From NCBI GenBank assembly GCA_016932075.1, contig JAFGDP010000113.1, forward strand, positions 1-64,000: 64,000 nucleotides of DNA, written 5' to 3'. This DNA comes from Chitinispirillaceae bacterium. Its GTDB lineage: Bacteria; Fibrobacterota; Chitinivibrionia; Chitinivibrionales; Chitinispirillaceae. This document shows positions 7,707-16,090 of this stretch, piece by piece. Positions within the stretch are counted from its first letter, which is position 1. The number at the start of each line of letters is the position of its first letter. Below the pieces are notes generated by a model. That model was not told the origin of the DNA. It did no database searches and worked only from the letters and a program-made list of their open reading frames with translations. The translations under genes and the position numbers were made by a program.

Positions 7707-10023
7707 AGCTCTGGCGTGCCCTTTCCAGCCACTGTATCTGGTCAATAACTGCATTCATGCCGGGATTCTCCTGGAGGATCGTGCGAAAAACCTCGAGCGC
7801 TTCATCGTAGTGGCCGAACGCTTTGAGTACCATGCCGAGAAAATAGGACGCTTCTGTATTGCGGGTGCGTGATTTCCACTTGCGGAAAATGGCAATGAAC
7901 TCCTTTTCCGCAAACAGCGGTTCTCCTTTTTCCTGCATTGCCCGGATGAAAAATCCGGCAGCCGTTTGCATGTCTCCGCTCTGGCCTGATGCGAGGCTCA
8001 GGTACATCTGTCCGACCTGATACCGGGGCACTTTTTCCACAACATTGGAAAAGCTTTTTGCCGCTTCAGCAAAGCGGTTGTTTTTATGAAATGCCAGCCC
8101 CATAAAATAGTGGGCGTCAATTTCGCTGAAATAGCGGGCGATCCTGTCCCGGTATCGGATTTGGCCGGAAATGACCGCAAGCCATGAAAGCGCCCACGGG
8201 TCTCCCGGATTTTTGCGAAGGGTCCTTTGCAGCAGGTCGGTTGCCGCGGCAGTGTCGCCGTGGTGCATGCGTATGACTGCAAGGTAAAACTGCGGCTGGG
8301 ACGAGAGCGCGGACGTCCGGCTGAAGGTATTCTTTTCTGTTGCGAGCCGTGTGAGAATCGCTTCCGCGCTGTCCTGCTTCCCGTTTTCCATGAACATGAG
8401 CGCAAGGTCAAGGCTTGATGACGTGCTTGAATCATTGGCATGGAGTCTTTTTGCGGCGGCCAGCGCCTGTTTCTCATAACTTTCTTGAAACCTGAGCCCG
8501 GCCATACGTGACTCGGTGAGGTAGGGAATGAGCGCAAACGCGAGCGCATTGCTTGCCGAGGCCTTCTCAAGGTCCCATTGATCGCGCTCTCGGTGCGCCT
8601 GTTGAAAAACCTTGTGAGCTTGTTCGATCCTGCCGCGGCAATAGGCGGCGTCCCTCATGCGTTCGCTTGTTAAAAAAAGAGGAACTGCCATGCAGAGAGC
8701 GGCGATGGCGGTGATGATACGATTCCTCGCTGGTTTTTCAGATGCCAGTATATGCGTCGCCGTGACAAGAGCAAAAAAGACAATGAGCGCAATCAGCGCG
8801 ACCCGCTGGCGGTCAGAGGCATAAGTCAGCACCATGACCGCGAGCTGGGACAACACAACGGAATACTCTATCAGCCTCTCCCGCCAGGCCCCAATGGAAA
8901 GCGCCATGCCGACGATTGCCATAGCCGCGAGAAAACCGAACGGTACCGAGAGAATGCCGCTTCGGGACAGGGAGCGGTCATTGGCAAATACCGGTACGAT
9001 ATCATGCCAGCGCGCATGGTTGAATGAGTAAAAGAGTTTTTGTGCCAGGTGTTGTGTCCACCGCACGGGATGGTCGAAAATGAAATTCCATGCTTTGGCC
9101 GACCAGAACCGGTTCACCTGTGAAATACGCATCGGTTCGCCGGTGATCACGCGTGCGAAATGGCGGTATGCTTCGTGCGCCGCGTCCACCTGCCCGTCGA
9201 ACTCCTCCGCGCTGTTGTCGATCATGGGTGGATAGACCGCGTTCTGGCCGTTGGCGTTCGGATTGTTGCCTTCATAAAACACATAACCCGGATTCATGAC
9301 GACAGGGGTGAATTCCCCGGTCGCGCCTTTGTTCCGTGCCGCCAAGGCAAGCAGCGCGCACAGAATGGGCGCCAGAAACAGCGTCGTGCGCTTCCTGAAC
9401 AGACCCCTGTTGTTCCTGTCCAGATACAGGAAGAGCGGTGTCAGGATGATCAGCAAAAACAGGTTGAGGCGGGTGCAGAGGGCGAGTGCAAGGAACGTGC
9501 CGGCACCGGCGGCGGCATAAGCAGAGGTTTTCCGGACAAGGACAAGGAACCCGAGCAGGAAAAACACCACGAAGGCCTCAGGTTCAAACACGGTCGCATA
9601 GAGCATGATGCTGCGACAGCTAGTGAATACGATCGCGCCGGCAAGCGCACAATAGAACGGAAAGCAGGATTTGAGCAGAAGATAAAAGAGCACTGTTGAT
9701 CCTGCAATCAAAACAATCTGCAGCCAGACCATGAAGGCCTTTGGAGCCGGAACTGTTTTCTTTGCCAGGATATGAGCTGCAAGGTAAAGGGGGCTGAAGT
9801 CCGCGAGCCGCTCATTGTCGAACGAATTGGAGACATAGTCCCGGGCAAAGTTCGGGTACTTCAAAAAAGGATCGTTTTTTGAAAGGATGGTCTGATACAC
9901 GATGCCGTGAAACAGGAGCGACGCAATAAACAGGACTATGAGAAGGATGGTGGTGGAGCGCATGGATATCGAGCTCGTTTTCATGGATGCCGGTCCGGTT
10001 GATGGTGGAGAAAAATCGTTCAT
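7696..10023 (-). CDS. Multi-spanning glycosyltransferase-like membrane protein with C-terminal TPRs
   Basis: About 775 residues. The first 450 contain roughly 10-12 hydrophobic segments, with an early luminal loop (DYVSNSFDNERLADFSPLYL) of the sort found in GT39/PMT-type dolichol- or polyprenyl-phosphate sugar transferases. The catalytic Asp pair typical of these enzymes is not clear to me. The C-terminal 300 residues are soluble TPR-like repeats (for example HYFMGLAFHKNNRFAEAAKSF). Start is uncertain: TTG 10041, ATG 10023 or a later ATG just before the first membrane segment; none has a good Shine-Dalgarno. The DUF3343 gene overlaps its 3' end. Probable role: envelope glycan or glycoprotein assembly. 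Confidence 0.75.
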   Translation of the reverse strand: MNDFSPPSTGPASMKTSSISMRSTTILLIVLFIASLLFHGIVYQTILSKNDPFLKYPNFARDYVSNSFDNERLADFSPLYLAAHILAKKTVPAPKAFMVWLQIVLIAGSTVLFYLLLKSCFPFYCALAGAIVFTSCRSIMLYATVFEPEAFVVFFLLGFLVLVRKTSAYAAAGAGTFLALALCTRLNLFLLIILTPLFLYLDRNNRGLFRKRTTLFLAPILCALLALAARNKGATGEFTPVVMNPGYVFYEGNNPNANGQNAVYPPMIDNSAEEFDGQVDAAHEAYRHFARVITGEPMRISQVNRFWSAKAWNFIFDHPVRWTQHLAQKLFYSFNHARWHDIVPVFANDRSLSRSGILSVPFGFLAAMAIVGMALSIGAWRERLIEYSVVLSQLAVMVLTYASDRQRVALIALIVFFALVTATHILASEKPARNRIITAIAALCMAVPLFLTSERMRDAAYCRGRIEQAHKVFQQAHRERDQWDLEKASASNALAFALIPYLTESRMAGLRFQESYEKQALAAAKRLHANDSSTSSSLDLALMFMENGKQDSAEAILTRLATEKNTFSRTSALSSQPQFYLAVIRMHHGDTAAATDLLQRTLRKNPGDPWALSWLAVISGQIRYRDRIARYFSEIDAHYFMGLAFHKNNRFAEAAKSFSNVVEKVPRYQVGQMYLSLASGQSGDMQTAAGFFIRAMQEKGEPLFAEKEFIAIFRKWKSRTRNTEASYFLGMVLKAFGHYDEALEVFRTILQENPGMNAVIDQIQWLERARQSYDE

Positions 10024-10298
10024 GCCTCGATTGTCCGGCAAGGAGGCTGAAACGGGAAGAACGGATGGGCCTTGCAGGAGCAGTCACGGCATCATTGGTG
10101 AAAAAAGAAGCATGAACGAACAGCTTAATTTGTTTTATAATAAAATGTTGTTGGCCGGTATCAATTCTCTTCGCCCATTTTCCGTTTCTTCGATTATATT
10201 TATGAAATGCGCGTTGCGCCTGACCGTATTATCCTGTTTGTTTCATGCGCTCATCCGTTTTCAAGACACGCACTTCATGATATCCAGCTTAAGCAAAT

Positions 10299-10327
10299 TT
10301 GAGTTCAAGCCGGGGAAACACTATTTT
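10299..10327 (+). promoter_or_regulatory. Promoter candidate upstream of the receiver-domain gene
   Basis: TTGAGT (10299-10304) and TATTTT (10322-10327) are separated by 17 bases, with the ATG of the receiver gene 31 bases downstream. The rest of the 335-bp divergent spacer (10024-10358) is AT-rich in its middle (a TTTTATAATAAAA stretch near 10135) and has no other obvious gene. Confidence 0.45.
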
Positions 10328-10358
10328 TTATACCAGGGTTTAAAGAGGGGACGTTTTT

Positions 10359-10730
10359 ATGGTGAAAAAAGTACTCGTCGCAGATGACGATTTGGATGTG
10401 CATCAACTGGTGTATGATATCCTGCAGATCAGCTTGAAACAGGTGACCATTGACCGCGCCTTGACGAGCCAGAGCTTTCTTCAAAAGATCAATGACGCAA
10501 AAAACCCCTATGACCTCATTCTTTTCAATATCCGCATGAACAAAGAGGACGGCGCTAATCTTCTCGGGACGGTCGAGCGGCAGTTTCCCGGGCTGATGGA
10601 ACGGATCATTCTTCTTGCCGATTCACCCGAAGAAAAGAAAGATCCGTTGAGCAAGGACGTACCCTGCGTTTCAAAGCCATTCTGCCTTGATCATTTCGGT
10701 GAGGTCATAAAAAAGGTGTGCAGCGCCTGA
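10359..10730 (+). CDS. Receiver-domain protein lacking the phospho-acceptor Asp
   Basis: A stand-alone 123-residue CheY-like receiver domain. The acidic pocket (VADDDLD, residues 7-13) and the conserved Lys (SKPF, K106) are present, but the phosphorylation position reads YDLILFNIRM, giving Asn57 where Asp is expected. It therefore probably cannot be phosphorylated in the usual way and may act as a constitutive or ligand-controlled binding module. The stop codon is followed after one base by the ATG of a glycosyltransferase-TPR gene, so the two are surely co-translated and possibly interact. Confidence 0.88.
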   Translation: MVKKVLVADDDLDVHQLVYDILQISLKQVTIDRALTSQSFLQKINDAKNPYDLILFNIRMNKEDGANLLGTVERQFPGLMERIILLADSPEEKKDPLSKDVPCVSKPFCLDHFGEVIKKVCSA

Positions 10731-10731
10731 T

Positions 10732-12138
10732 ATGCCTTCGACACGCGTGAAAAGCGAGGGAACGCTTTCCGTATGCATGATCGTCAAAAATGAGGCGGAT
10801 TTCCTTGCACGCTGTCTTTCAAGCGTCCGATTGGTCGCGGACGAGATCGTGGTTGTTGATACCGGTTCCCACGACAATACTGCCGAGGTGGCGGCGTCGT
10901 TTGGCGCGCGTGTGGTGAACGCACCGTGGCGAAACGATTTTTCCTATGCCCGGAATATCTCACTGGACCATGCGACCTGCGCCTGGATCCTGTGGCTTGA
11001 TGCCGATGATGTCGTGCCTGCCCAGTCGGTTCAGATGCTGCGGCGGCTGAAGAAAGAAAAGCCTGATCGCGTGTTCGGGTTCATTGTACGCAACCAGAGG
11101 CCCAGCGATACGGGTACGGAATTCATACAGGCACGCATGTTTCCAAACCGTCCTGAAATCAGATTTGAGCGGCGGGTGCATGAGCAGATGATGCCGAGCG
11201 CGCTGCGGATCGGTCTTGCCATGGAAAGACAGGCGGTGGTTATCGAGCACCACGGGTATGCTGACCCGGCAACGCTTAAAACCAAGGCGAAACGCAATAT
11301 CGGGCTTATGCTTGAAGAGTACGATCCGCGTACACCAGACCCGGTCACGGCAGTTGAAATCGCCGACTCCTACCAGCTGATTGATGAATACGACGATGCG
11401 GTGCAGTGGTATGGAAGGGTCCTGGCCGTCTCCGGGATTTCGCATGATGTGCCTGCGATCGCCAGCCAGGCCTATACCGGACTCGGTACCATCTGCAATA
11501 AACTGGAGCGATATGATGAGGCGGTTCGCCATTTGCGGGAAGCGGTGACCCTGGCACCGTGGCGGACCGATGCAATGTATGTTTTGGCAGTAACCTATGA
11601 TCTCAAAGGAGAGTTCGAAGAGGCAATCGAGTGCCTGCGCTCTATTCTTGAAACGAAACCTGAGCCGGGCCAGGTAGGCGTTGACTTCCGTGCGGCAGCC
11701 ATAAAGGCGGTATTGCGGCTGCTCAGGATCCTTGTTGAACGTGGCCGTACCGAAGAGGCAACGCGGGAAGCGGCGGCGGCTGTTCACGTTTTTCCGGACC
11801 GGCCCGAGACGGCGCTCATGGCAGGAAAGGTCTTTCTGGCGGCGAACGATCTCATGGCCGCGCTCAGGCAGTTTGAAAAAAGCATTACGCTTGCCGGTGC
11901 CGAACCGCATATTGATTCCTATATCGGCCTGTGCGCCGTCTATCAAAAGGCGAACCGGATGGATACGGCGCGAGTTTCGATCAATTCACTGACATCGGTA
12001 TTCGGGAAAACAGTCAGATACCGGGCATTTGTTCGGTTCTTTTTCGGCGATGCGGTGGAAGGTCCGGAGCTGTATGCAATGGAAGAACTCGAAAAGGAGT
12101 GGCGCCTCATACAGAGGGATTTTTTCAATGCGTTTTGA
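10732..12138 (+). CDS. Family 2 glycosyltransferase with TPR repeats
   Basis: A 468-residue fusion. Residues about 10-230 are a GT2 glycosyltransferase: LSVCMIVKNEADFLARCL, EIVVVDTGSHDNTAE and the nucleotide-sugar/metal motif LWLDADD (DxD, about residue 88). Residues about 230-440 are TPR repeats (QAYTGLGTICNKLERYDEAV, and AMYVLAVTYDLKGEFEEAIE and following). This GT2-TPR arrangement is common in bacteria and often works on surface glycans or protein glycosylation. There are no membrane segments. It directly follows the degenerate receiver gene. Confidence 0.9.
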   Translation: MPSTRVKSEGTLSVCMIVKNEADFLARCLSSVRLVADEIVVVDTGSHDNTAEVAASFGARVVNAPWRNDFSYARNISLDHATCAWILWLDADDVVPAQSVQMLRRLKKEKPDRVFGFIVRNQRPSDTGTEFIQARMFPNRPEIRFERRVHEQMMPSALRIGLAMERQAVVIEHHGYADPATLKTKAKRNIGLMLEEYDPRTPDPVTAVEIADSYQLIDEYDDAVQWYGRVLAVSGISHDVPAIASQAYTGLGTICNKLERYDEAVRHLREAVTLAPWRTDAMYVLAVTYDLKGEFEEAIECLRSILETKPEPGQVGVDFRAAAIKAVLRLLRILVERGRTEEATREAAAAVHVFPDRPETALMAGKVFLAANDLMAALRQFEKSITLAGAEPHIDSYIGLCAVYQKANRMDTARVSINSLTSVFGKTVRYRAFVRFFFGDAVEGPELYAMEELEKEWRLIQRDFFNAF

Positions 12139-12183
12139 TCATGCCTGACCGTTTTGCGGCACGCATAACTCCGGAAGGCCCTT

Positions 12184-12996
12184 GTGCGGCTTTTTGATTC
12201 CCATTGCCATCTTCACGACGACCGGATCAGGAGCTATAGCGCAGCGATCATGGCCCGCGCAAAGGAGGCGGGTGTGGGGCGCATTCTCTGCTGCGGAACA
12301 AAGGAGAATGATTGGGAAACCGTTGCGGAACTGTCGCAAAGCTATCAAGAGATCATTCCCGCGTTCGGCCTGCATCCGTGGTTCGTTCAGGAACGGTCCG
12401 AAAAGTGGCTGGACCGTCTGGCATCCCTGCTGACCCGGTATCCGGGCGCTGCACTGGGCGAAATCGGCCTTGATCATGCCGTCGAATACAACAATGCGAA
12501 TCATCAGACCGGAGTGCTGGTTGAGCAGCTCAAGCTTGCGCGTGAACTGCAACGTCCTGTTTCCCTTCATTGCAGGAGGGCATGGGGCGCCCTGATCCCG
12601 CTTCTGCAGCAACAGTGCGGGCTTCCGTTCGGCGGCGCCATACACTCCTATTCCGGACCGGTTGATCTCATTCCAACGCTCGCAGGACTCAATGTCTCTT
12701 TTTCGTTTTCAGGATCCATTACCTATAACCACAATAAAAGGGGATCTCGCTCAGCAGTGCTTGTTCCAGATGACCGTCTTCTCGTTGAGACCGATTCCCC
12801 GGATATCCCGCCCGCAGGGATCGCAAAGGCATCAAACGAACCGGCGAATTTGACAATGGTGGTACACCGGCTGGCTGAACTGCGGGGAACGACCGTTCAA
12901 ACGATCGGAGAACTCACGCATCGTAATGCGGAACGTCTGTTCGTTTTTGCAGAGCGACGCGGCCCACCAGATGGTCGCGTATCAGACCGTCGGTAA
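12184..12996 (+). CDS. TatD-family metal-dependent hydrolase
   Basis: A 270-residue TatD-type TIM-barrel hydrolase (a family that includes 3'-5' exonucleases acting on DNA or RNA ends). Metal-ligand motifs: FDSHCHLHD at the N-terminus, GEIGLDHA (about residue 95), SLHCRRAW (about 123), HSYSG (about 150) and ETDSPDIPP (about 205). The start is GTG with GGAAGG upstream. The last about 14 residues after NAERLFVF have no family character and are encoded on the complement of the RuBisCO-like relic (see 12914-13135), so the natural C-terminus may have been replaced by rearrangement. Confidence 0.88.
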   Translation: MRLFDSHCHLHDDRIRSYSAAIMARAKEAGVGRILCCGTKENDWETVAELSQSYQEIIPAFGLHPWFVQERSEKWLDRLASLLTRYPGAALGEIGLDHAVEYNNANHQTGVLVEQLKLARELQRPVSLHCRRAWGALIPLLQQQCGLPFGGAIHSYSGPVDLIPTLAGLNVSFSFSGSITYNHNKRGSRSAVLVPDDRLLVETDSPDIPPAGIAKASNEPANLTMVVHRLAELRGTTVQTIGELTHRNAERLFVFAERRGPPDGRVSDRR

Positions 12997-13135
12997 TCAG
13001 CGCTCTGTCGCACTCAACAGTCTGTTCGATACAGAGGTCGTGTGCGCGTTCGAGGGCTTCCTGCTCAGCGCCGGCTATACGGTACCTGGCTGTAAATCGC
13101 TCTCCGGAGATGCGGTTTTCCGGGGACATGCTCAT
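12914..13135 (-). pseudogene. 5' relic of a RuBisCO-like protein gene
   Basis: A 73-codon ORF whose ATG overlaps the TGA of the polysaccharide deacetylase gene (ATGA), as a coupled downstream gene would. Residues 8-58 read like the N-terminal domain of form IV RuBisCO-like proteins: RISGERFTARYRIAG, then ALERAHDLCIEQTVE and LIRDHLVGRV. From about base 12960 leftward the similarity stops and the frame runs antisense through the 3' end of tatD to a stop. A full-length gene would need about 350 more codons, which are absent. I read this as a truncated remnant left by a deletion or inversion with its breakpoint near 12955. The family assignment is from memory of the motif pattern. Confidence 0.5.
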
Positions 13136-13956
13136 TGCAGGCCAAGGACCGAGGCGATGGTGGCAAATTCAAAGTCGGAAAGAAGGCGATGCAACCGATC
13201 TTCGGTTTTGTGCAGATTAGCATAATGGCGCAGTCGCTTTATTGCGGGAATGCGCGGCACGCGCGGTTGGTCCGGATCGATCTCCCATGGGTGAAGGTAG
13301 AATACCGCCGGCCGGTTTTCCCGGTTGCATTTTTTAATGCCGTAACGGGTCACTGCGTAGGGGAGCAAACGGAAATATCCGCCCCCGCAGCAGGGAACCG
13401 TCATGCCTGCTGCTTTAAAGCAGCTCATGGGAAACTCTATGAGCGATTCCGTGACGTTATATATGGAAAGGACACCGTTTCTTACGCCGTAATCCGGATG
13501 GAAGGAGATGGGAAAGAGGGACGAGTCATAGCGGATCCCGTATTTTGTCAAGACATCGAACACCCATAAGGTGGTATGGTCAATTGAAAACGAAGGGGCG
13601 CGAAACCCGATGACCGGGCTGGAAACGCACGCCTTGATCGCCTCAAGCGATAGGGACAGGTCCTTTTCAAAGGTCGCCGGCGTGAGGGTTTTTGCCAGCA
13701 GGTGCCCGTACCCGTGCGAGGCTATTTCATGACCGGCTGCTGCGATTTCTTGAATGAGACCGGGCTCCTTCTCCGCGATCCAGCCGAGCACGAAAAAGGT
13801 TGCCTTGACCGAATGGTGTTCAAGAATTGAGAGAAGACGCTCGGCCGTTTTCCGCAGGCGGAATTCTTTGTCCTTCCACTCGGAAAAAGGGATCTGCTCT
13901 GCGAAGTTGTGTACACAGAACCAGTCTTCAAGGTCAATTGAAAATGCGTTTTTCAC
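13132..13956 (-). CDS. Polysaccharide deacetylase with DUF3473-type C-terminus
   Basis: About 274 residues of a carbohydrate esterase family 4-like (NodB) deacetylase, of the subgroup linked to exopolysaccharide loci. The catalytic/metal Asp motif FSIDLEDWF, the metal-binding HEIASHGYGH (about residue 83) and GFRAPSFSID are all present; the C-terminal YLHPWEIDPDQPR is typical of the DUF3473 extension. There is no signal peptide, so it acts in the cytoplasm or is exported unusually. The start is probably the GTG at 13956 because the family begins right before 'NAFSIDLED'; a TTG at 13977 is possible. Its stop overlaps the start of the RuBisCO-like relic. Confidence 0.85.
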   Translation of the reverse strand: MKNAFSIDLEDWFCVHNFAEQIPFSEWKDKEFRLRKTAERLLSILEHHSVKATFFVLGWIAEKEPGLIQEIAAAGHEIASHGYGHLLAKTLTPATFEKDLSLSLEAIKACVSSPVIGFRAPSFSIDHTTLWVFDVLTKYGIRYDSSLFPISFHPDYGVRNGVLSIYNVTESLIEFPMSCFKAAGMTVPCCGGGYFRLLPYAVTRYGIKKCNRENRPAVFYLHPWEIDPDQPRVPRIPAIKRLRHYANLHKTEDRLHRLLSDFEFATIASVLGLQ

Positions 13957-14135
13957 GGCTGTACCGCACACCGGCAATCAAACGGTTCAAACGAAGGTAT
14001 ATTGTTTATGAAAAATACCTTGCTGTTGCGGCCCGGGCAACCCTATCCGCTCCTGTATTACCAGGCCGCATAATAGTATTTTCAAAATCGCTGCCGTATC
14101 GTGCGTTGTGCACTGACGAGGGTGGCGTTATATCA

Positions 14136-14816
14136 ATGATAGAAAGTTCATTCTTCATGAGTGAGGAACATGATCGGCAGCGCGATTACTGGAACAGAGA
14201 GATCGTCTCATTTGATGCCATCTATTCAAAGAAAAAAAACGCGTTTGGACGCTGGCTGGACTGGACCTTCCGCAAGGATATGTATGAACGGTATGAATAC
14301 ACCCTGACGCATGCCGAGCCTATTAAAAACCGGGATTTCCTCGACGTGGGATGTGGGACGGGTCGGTACGCGTTTGAACTGGTGCGCCGCGGCTGCAGGC
14401 ATGTCACGGGTATTGATATCTCAGAAGAGATGATTGATCACTGCAAGCGTCAGGCTGTTGAGGAGGGAATCGAAGGAAAAACTGAATTTATCGTCACTAA
14501 TCTGCTTGATTTTACTGATGCCCGCCAATTTCATACCTGTATCGGCATCGGATTGTTTGATTATATATCCAATCCTCTCCCGGTCCTGAAAAAAATGCGT
14601 GAATGCGCGCTTGACAAGGTAATCGCAAGTTTTCCCCGGCTGTGGACATGGCGGGCCCCGGTGCGCAAGCTCCGGCTGGCTATTCGCGGCTGCAATGTCC
14701 GTTTTTTTTCACAACGACAGATCGGCGTCCTTGTGAACACTGCCGGTTTTTCCGGATATACGATTGAAAAAATAGGCAAGCTGTATTGTATTACTGCGCA
14801 GGTCGCCGGGAATTGA
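14136..14816 (+). CDS. SAM-dependent methyltransferase (class I)
   Basis: A 226-residue Rossmann-fold methyltransferase. Motif I is LDVGCGTGRYAFEL (about residue 69), followed by VTGIDISEEMIDHC and a post-motif IGIGLFDYI. The pattern fits small-molecule or sugar O-methyltransferases; the substrate is unknown. The ATG at 14136 follows GAGGGTGG; a second ATG at 14157 (MSEEHD) is possible. It lies 19 bp upstream of a GT2 gene in the same direction, suggesting joint action on a glycan or lipid. A 103-codon upstream open frame is antisense to the deacetylase gene and not believed. Confidence 0.82.
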   Translation: MIESSFFMSEEHDRQRDYWNREIVSFDAIYSKKKNAFGRWLDWTFRKDMYERYEYTLTHAEPIKNRDFLDVGCGTGRYAFELVRRGCRHVTGIDISEEMIDHCKRQAVEEGIEGKTEFIVTNLLDFTDARQFHTCIGIGLFDYISNPLPVLKKMRECALDKVIASFPRLWTWRAPVRKLRLAIRGCNVRFFSQRQIGVLVNTAGFSGYTIEKIGKLYCITAQVAGN

Positions 14817-14835
14817 TCCGTTATTTTGAACTGTT

Positions 14836-15996
14836 ATGGCAAATCTTGAGGCAATCATAATAGCTGCTCTTTTCTGGTGCTGTGCTGCAGAGCTTTTCTA
14901 TTCATACCTGCTCTATCTTCCGCTGTTAAAGTTGGCCGCCCGGTGGTTCGGCAGGCCGTCTGCAAGCGCGACAGGTCACGAGCCGTCAGTAGCGGTAGTG
15001 ATCCCGGTTTATAATGAGGCCGGCATAATAGCCGAAAAGATATGCAATGTGCTTGCGGTTGATTATCCGGCCGAGAAATTGAGTATCTGGGTCGGATCCG
15101 ATTGCTCCACTGACCGGACCGAAGAAGCAGTGCGGTCGGTCGATGATCCCCGCGTGCATCTCTGGACCGCTCCTTCACGAAGCGGCAAGGCAGGGATTCT
15201 CAATCAGCTTGTACCACTGGTTGATGCCGAGATCATCGTCTTCACCGACGCGGACATTCTCTTTGAAAATGACTGTATCAGACAAATGGTGCACCATTAC
15301 GCGGATCCCGAAGTCGGGGGCGTGGCAGGAATAACCGTGCAGCGGAAAAAAGGCGAAGATATCAACAACGAGGAAGCGCGCTACCGACGGTTCGAGGCAT
15401 ATCAAAAAACCTTTGAGGCCAGGCTGCATAGCACGATTGCAGCGTTCGGGTCATTTTATTCCATTCGGAAGCGGCTGTTCGTTCCTTTCCATCCCAACAC
15501 CTATTCGAACGACGACGTGATGATGCCCATGAATATCATCCGCCAGGGGTATCGTATGTATTTTGAACCGCACTCGGTTTCATATGAGGAGACGGTTGAA
15601 CAGCCGGACATAGAATTCGGCAGAAGAGTGCGGATCGGCGCCGGGAACTTCCAAGCGTTTTTCTGGCTTCTTGATTTTTTGAATCCAGCCAAAGGCTGGC
15701 CATGGTACTGTTATGTTTCGCATAAGGTGTCCCGCTGGCTTTCACCATTATTTGTCCTGCTGGGTGCTCTGTGTTGCACCTACCTGGCGTTGGCAGAGAA
15801 CATATTCCTGTATCAGATTTTTTTTGCTGCAGGCGGCGCAATCGTTATCCTGAGCGCGTTGCACCGGATCATCCCGCTCCCTCCGCTGCGTCCTGTTTTT
15901 TACTTTCTTCTCATGAACATGGCCGTTATTGCCGGATTATTCAGATTCCTTGGCGGGATACATACCGCGGTGTGGGATCGAACCGAGCGTTCCTGA
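14836..15996 (+). CDS. Membrane-bound family 2 glycosyltransferase
   Basis: A 386-residue processive-type GT2. There is an N-terminal membrane segment (residues 6-28), then the catalytic domain with VAVVIPVYNEAGII, the DxD motif FTDADILF and a C-terminal RRVRIGAGNFQAFFW that resembles the (Q/R)xxRW region of chitin, cellulose and hyaluronan-type synthases. Three hydrophobic segments close the protein (about residues 300-375). Such enzymes polymerise or transfer sugars at the inner membrane. It is probably co-transcribed with the methyltransferase; the convergent polysaccharide deacetylase nearby fits an exopolysaccharide locus. Confidence 0.88.
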   Translation: MANLEAIIIAALFWCCAAELFYSYLLYLPLLKLAARWFGRPSASATGHEPSVAVVIPVYNEAGIIAEKICNVLAVDYPAEKLSIWVGSDCSTDRTEEAVRSVDDPRVHLWTAPSRSGKAGILNQLVPLVDAEIIVFTDADILFENDCIRQMVHHYADPEVGGVAGITVQRKKGEDINNEEARYRRFEAYQKTFEARLHSTIAAFGSFYSIRKRLFVPFHPNTYSNDDVMMPMNIIRQGYRMYFEPHSVSYEETVEQPDIEFGRRVRIGAGNFQAFFWLLDFLNPAKGWPWYCYVSHKVSRWLSPLFVLLGALCCTYLALAENIFLYQIFFAAGGAIVILSALHRIIPLPPLRPVFYFLLMNMAVIAGLFRFLGGIHTAVWDRTERS

Positions 15997-16090
15997 TCCG
16001 TTGGTGCTGCCGCCGGCTTTCAGAAGGTATATTTAACGGTTGCTGTTCTCTGCGGTCGATGTTCCGGCAGACGTATCACCAGAAAGAGAT

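Noticed and set aside
13827..14135. 103-codon N-terminal extension of the methyltransferase
   Set aside because: It is antisense to the deacetylase gene, low in protein character, and a good ribosome binding site precedes the ATG at 14136.
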